NCBI GenBank assembly: GCA_016702305.1
Contig: JADJEH010000001.1
Location: forward strand, 434,001 to 498,000
Source: a bacterium
GTDB taxonomy: Bacteria > Electryoneota > RPQS01
DNA length: 64,000 nucleotides
Reading direction: 5' to 3'
Every line of letters begins with the position of its first letter. The stretch's first letter is position 1. The position numbers and the translations under genes were made by a program. A model generated the notes under the pieces. That model did not search any database. It was not told the origin of the DNA and saw nothing but the letters and a program-made list of their open reading frames with translations. Positions 61,590 through 64,000 of this stretch are shown here, piece after piece.

Positions 61590-64000
61590 GTGCGCGATAC
61601 GCAGCGAACCATCCAGCGCATTAACTTTTCGAAAATTCCCGAAGTTCATGAGATGCCTGACCTCCTCGAGGTCCAGCTCAAGAGCTTCCGGGACTTTTTG
61701 CAGGCCGATGTGCCGCCCAATCGCAGACGGGCCGTCGGCCTCGAAGCGGTGTTCCGCAATATTTTCCCGATTATTGACAATCGGGAAACGCACATTCTCG
61801 AATACGTCGAATACCAGGTCGAACGGCCCAAGTACGAAGAAGACGAGTGCCGCGAGCGCGGCGTCACGTATCAGGCGGCGCTGAAAGCCAAGCTGCGCCT
61901 GTCATCACGCGACGAAACCAGCGAAGCCGGCGCCTTCGATTCAACCATCGAAAGCGACGTCTATCTCGGCAACCTGCCGCTCATGACCTCGTCGGGCACG
62001 TTCATCATTAACGGCGCTGAACGCGTCATCGTGTCGCAGCTGCACCGCAGCCCGGGTGTGTTCTTCGGCGAAGATACGCACCCCAACGGCAAGAAGATCT
62101 ACTCGGCGCGCATCATTCCATTCCGCGGTTCTTGGATCGAAATCTCCACGGACATCAATGACGTCCTGAACGTCTATGTGGACCGCCGCAAGAAGTTCCC
62201 CGCGACGACGCTGCTGCGCGCCATGGGCTATCAGAATAACCGCGACATCCTCGATCTGTTCGGATTCGTGGAAACGCTGCCGACCAACCGCAAAGATTTG
62301 AACAAGGAAGTTGGCCGCCGCCTCGTGAGCGACGCGCTGAACGCTTCCACGGGCGAAGTCGTCGCCACCGCGGGCGCGGAACTCAGCGACGAATTGATCG
62401 CCAAGCTGATCGAAGCCGGCGTGCAGATGGTTGACCTGGCTAAGCCCAAGAAGAAAGATACCTCGTACGACATCCTGATCAATACGATCAATAAGGACAA
62501 GTCGCAATCGAGCGATCACGCGCTGGAAGTCATATACCGCGAATTGCGCAGTGGTGACGCTCCCGACATCGAAACCGCCCGCAAATTCCTCGAACGACTG
62601 CTGTTCGATGAGAAGCGTTACGACCTCGGTGCCGTGGGCCGCTACCGCCTGAACAACAAACTCGAACTGAACGTGCCGCCGGATTGCGCCGTACTGACCG
62701 TGGACGACATTGTCGCCATCATGAAGCACGTGCTCAAGCTGCGCGTGGGCCGCGCCGCGCCGGACGACATTGACCACCTCGGCAACCGCCGCGTGCGTAC
62801 GGTAGGTGAGCAGCTCGCCAACCAGTTCAGCGTCGCGCTCTCCCGCATGGCGCGCACGATCAAGGAACGCATGAATCTGCGCGACTCAAACGCGCTGACG
62901 CCGCAAGACCTGATCAACGTGCGTACGATCACGTCCGTGATCAACAGCTTCTTCGGAACCAATCAGCTTTCGCAGTTCCTCGACATGGTGAACCCGCTGA
63001 CCGAATTGACGCACAAGCGCCGCTTGTCCGCGCTCGGCCCCGGCGGTCTGACCCGCGAACGCGCCGGCTTCGAAGTCCGCGACGTGCATTACACGCACTA
63101 CGGCCGCCTGTGCCCGATCGAAACGCCGGAAGGTCCGAACATCGGTTTGATCTCGTCGCTGTGCACCTATGCGCGCATCAACGAGATGGGCTTCGTCGAA
63201 ACGCCGTACCGCGTCGTGAAAAACGCCAAGGTGTCCAAGTCCATCAAGTTCCTGTCCGCCGACGAAGAAGACCGCGTGACCATCGCGCAGGCCAACACGC
63301 CGATCAACCCGAAGGGTGAGTTCCAGACGGAACGCGTGAAGTGCCGTAACCGAGCCGACTTCCCGATCGCGCATCCGGACAACATCGAATACATGGACGT
63401 GGCGCCGTCGCAAATCGTCTCAGTCGCCGCGGCCTTGATTCCGTTCCTCGAGCACGACGACGCCAACCGCGCGTTGATGGGCTCGAACATGCAGCGCCAG
63501 GCCGTCCCGCTGCTGCGTCCCGAAACGCCGTACGTGGGTACCGGCATGGAGCGCAAGGCGGCGATTGATTCGCGCACCATGATCGTCGCGCCGAGTGACG
63601 GCGTCGTCGAATACGTGGATAGTGACAGAATCATCTTCCGCCCGAACCCGACGCTCGACGAAGAAGGAAACATCGTCGCGAACGGCGAGTCGGTGTCGTA
63701 CCGGCTGAAGAAGTTCGTGCGCACGAACCAGGACACTTGCATCAACCAGAAGCCATCGGTTTACGAAGGCGAAGAAGTCAAAGCCGGCACGACGCTCGCT
63801 GACGGCTGCGCGACTGACCGCGGTGAATTGGCGCTCGGCCGCAATACGCTGGTGGCCTTCATGCCGTGGCACGGTTACAACTTCGAAGACTCGATCATCG
63901 TCTCTGAACGCATCGTTTACGACGACATCTACACCTCGATCAATATCGAAGAGCTCGAGCTGCAGGTGCGCGAAACGAAACGCGGCGAGGAAGAGCTGAC
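61590..64000 (+). CDS. rpoB: RNA polymerase beta subunit (3' partial)
   Basis: The frame opens with GTG 61590 after AAGGGAG and is still open at the window end, covering about 803 codons. Conserved parts include the start QRINFSKIPEVHEMPDLLEVQLKSF, GTFIINGAERVIVSQLHRSPGVFF, the rifampicin-region GTNQLSQFLDMVNPLTELTHKRRLSALGPGG, and RERAGFEVRDVHYTHYGRLCPIETPEGPNIGL. In the rifampicin region Q517 and N518 (E. coli numbering) are M and V; the residues most often mutated to resistance (D516, H526, S531) are unchanged. It follows rplL by 254 bases. Confidence 0.96.
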   Translation, partial: MRDTQRTIQRINFSKIPEVHEMPDLLEVQLKSFRDFLQADVPPNRRRAVGLEAVFRNIFPIIDNRETHILEYVEYQVERPKYEEDECRERGVTYQAALKAKLRLSSRDETSEAGAFDSTIESDVYLGNLPLMTSSGTFIINGAERVIVSQLHRSPGVFFGEDTHPNGKKIYSARIIPFRGSWIEISTDINDVLNVYVDRRKKFPATTLLRAMGYQNNRDILDLFGFVETLPTNRKDLNKEVGRRLVSDALNASTGEVVATAGAELSDELIAKLIEAGVQMVDLAKPKKKDTSYDILINTINKDKSQSSDHALEVIYRELRSGDAPDIETARKFLERLLFDEKRYDLGAVGRYRLNNKLELNVPPDCAVLTVDDIVAIMKHVLKLRVGRAAPDDIDHLGNRRVRTVGEQLANQFSVALSRMARTIKERMNLRDSNALTPQDLINVRTITSVINSFFGTNQLSQFLDMVNPLTELTHKRRLSALGPGGLTRERAGFEVRDVHYTHYGRLCPIETPEGPNIGLISSLCTYARINEMGFVETPYRVVKNAKVSKSIKFLSADEEDRVTIAQANTPINPKGEFQTERVKCRNRADFPIAHPDNIEYMDVAPSQIVSVAAALIPFLEHDDANRALMGSNMQRQAVPLLRPETPYVGTGMERKAAIDSRTMIVAPSDGVVEYVDSDRIIFRPNPTLDEEGNIVANGESVSYRLKKFVRTNQDTCINQKPSVYEGEEVKAGTTLADGCATDRGELALGRNTLVAFMPWHGYNFEDSIIVSERIVYDDIYTSINIEELELQVRETKRGEEEL

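Noticed and set aside
61941..63872. Long antisense frames opposite rpoB
   Set aside because: Shadows of the rpoB reading frame.

Overview
The window is a GC-rich bacterial chromosome segment, densely coded on both strands with few gaps. No 16S rRNA gene is present, so the lineage is inferred. Secreted proteins end in the type IX-like C-terminal domain with a YPNPFN motif, there is a PorV-like outer-membrane protein, and the promoters are of a Bacteroidota-compatible kind (TTG, 17 bases, then TAnnTT). Together these point to the FCB superphylum, probably an uncultured candidate phylum near Calditrichota, KSB1 or Zixibacteria rather than Bacteroidota proper. GTG and TTG start codons are frequent.

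Layout. (1) 1-4371: secreted and outer-membrane proteins: the 3' end of a sorting-domain protein, a PorV barrel fused to an OmpA domain, an FG-GAP repeat protein and an orphan sorting domain. (2) 4703-21724: a long plus-strand cell-surface glycan locus. It has two nucleotide-sugar dehydrogenases, a decaprenyl-phosphate phosphoribosyltransferase-like UbiA enzyme, three SDR epimerases, a DegT aminotransferase, an acyltransferase/degenerate-aminotransferase fusion, an initiating polyprenyl glycosylphosphotransferase, a GDP-heptose set (HddC, HddA, GmhA) and ManC, with two lipoproteins interspersed. (3) 21724-25976: a small unknown protein, MeaB, RlmN (opposite strand) and a MoxR/DUF58 pair. (4) 26324-32841: secreted proteins, including a tandem paralogue pair and two proteins sharing C-terminal modules, with asnA between them behind an unusual leader. 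(5) 33060-36289: a small XRE regulator behind a sigma-54-like promoter, a small helical protein, FolC and Fpg. (6) 36355-40049 (minus): a secreted zinc metallopeptidase and a beta-barrel protein. (7) 40050-45566: an intergenic parS-like site next to an SMC/YhaN-like ATPase, a degenerate histidine-kinase-like protein and an inositol-monophosphatase family protein. (8) 45636-51426 (minus): an Fn3-like protein, an MFS transporter, a large sorting-domain protein and an epimerase. (9) 51607-55208: purF, a CDP-alcohol phosphatidyltransferase and cysS. (10) 55346-64000: the conserved tRNA-Thr/Tyr/Gly/Thr, tuf, tRNA-Trp, secE, nusG, rplKAJL, rpoB cluster, interrupted by a methyltransferase between secE and nusG.

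How it fits together. The glycan locus can make activated UDP-uronic and amino sugars, GDP-heptose and GDP-mannose and load the first sugar on a lipid carrier. That suits a surface polysaccharide or glycosylation of the many secreted proteins encoded around it. Regions 9 and 10 are core nucleotide, translation and transcription functions. The most notable points are the parS-like site beside the SMC-like ATPase, several unusual fusions or degenerate enzymes, the asnA leader and the methyltransferase within the secE-nusG operon.
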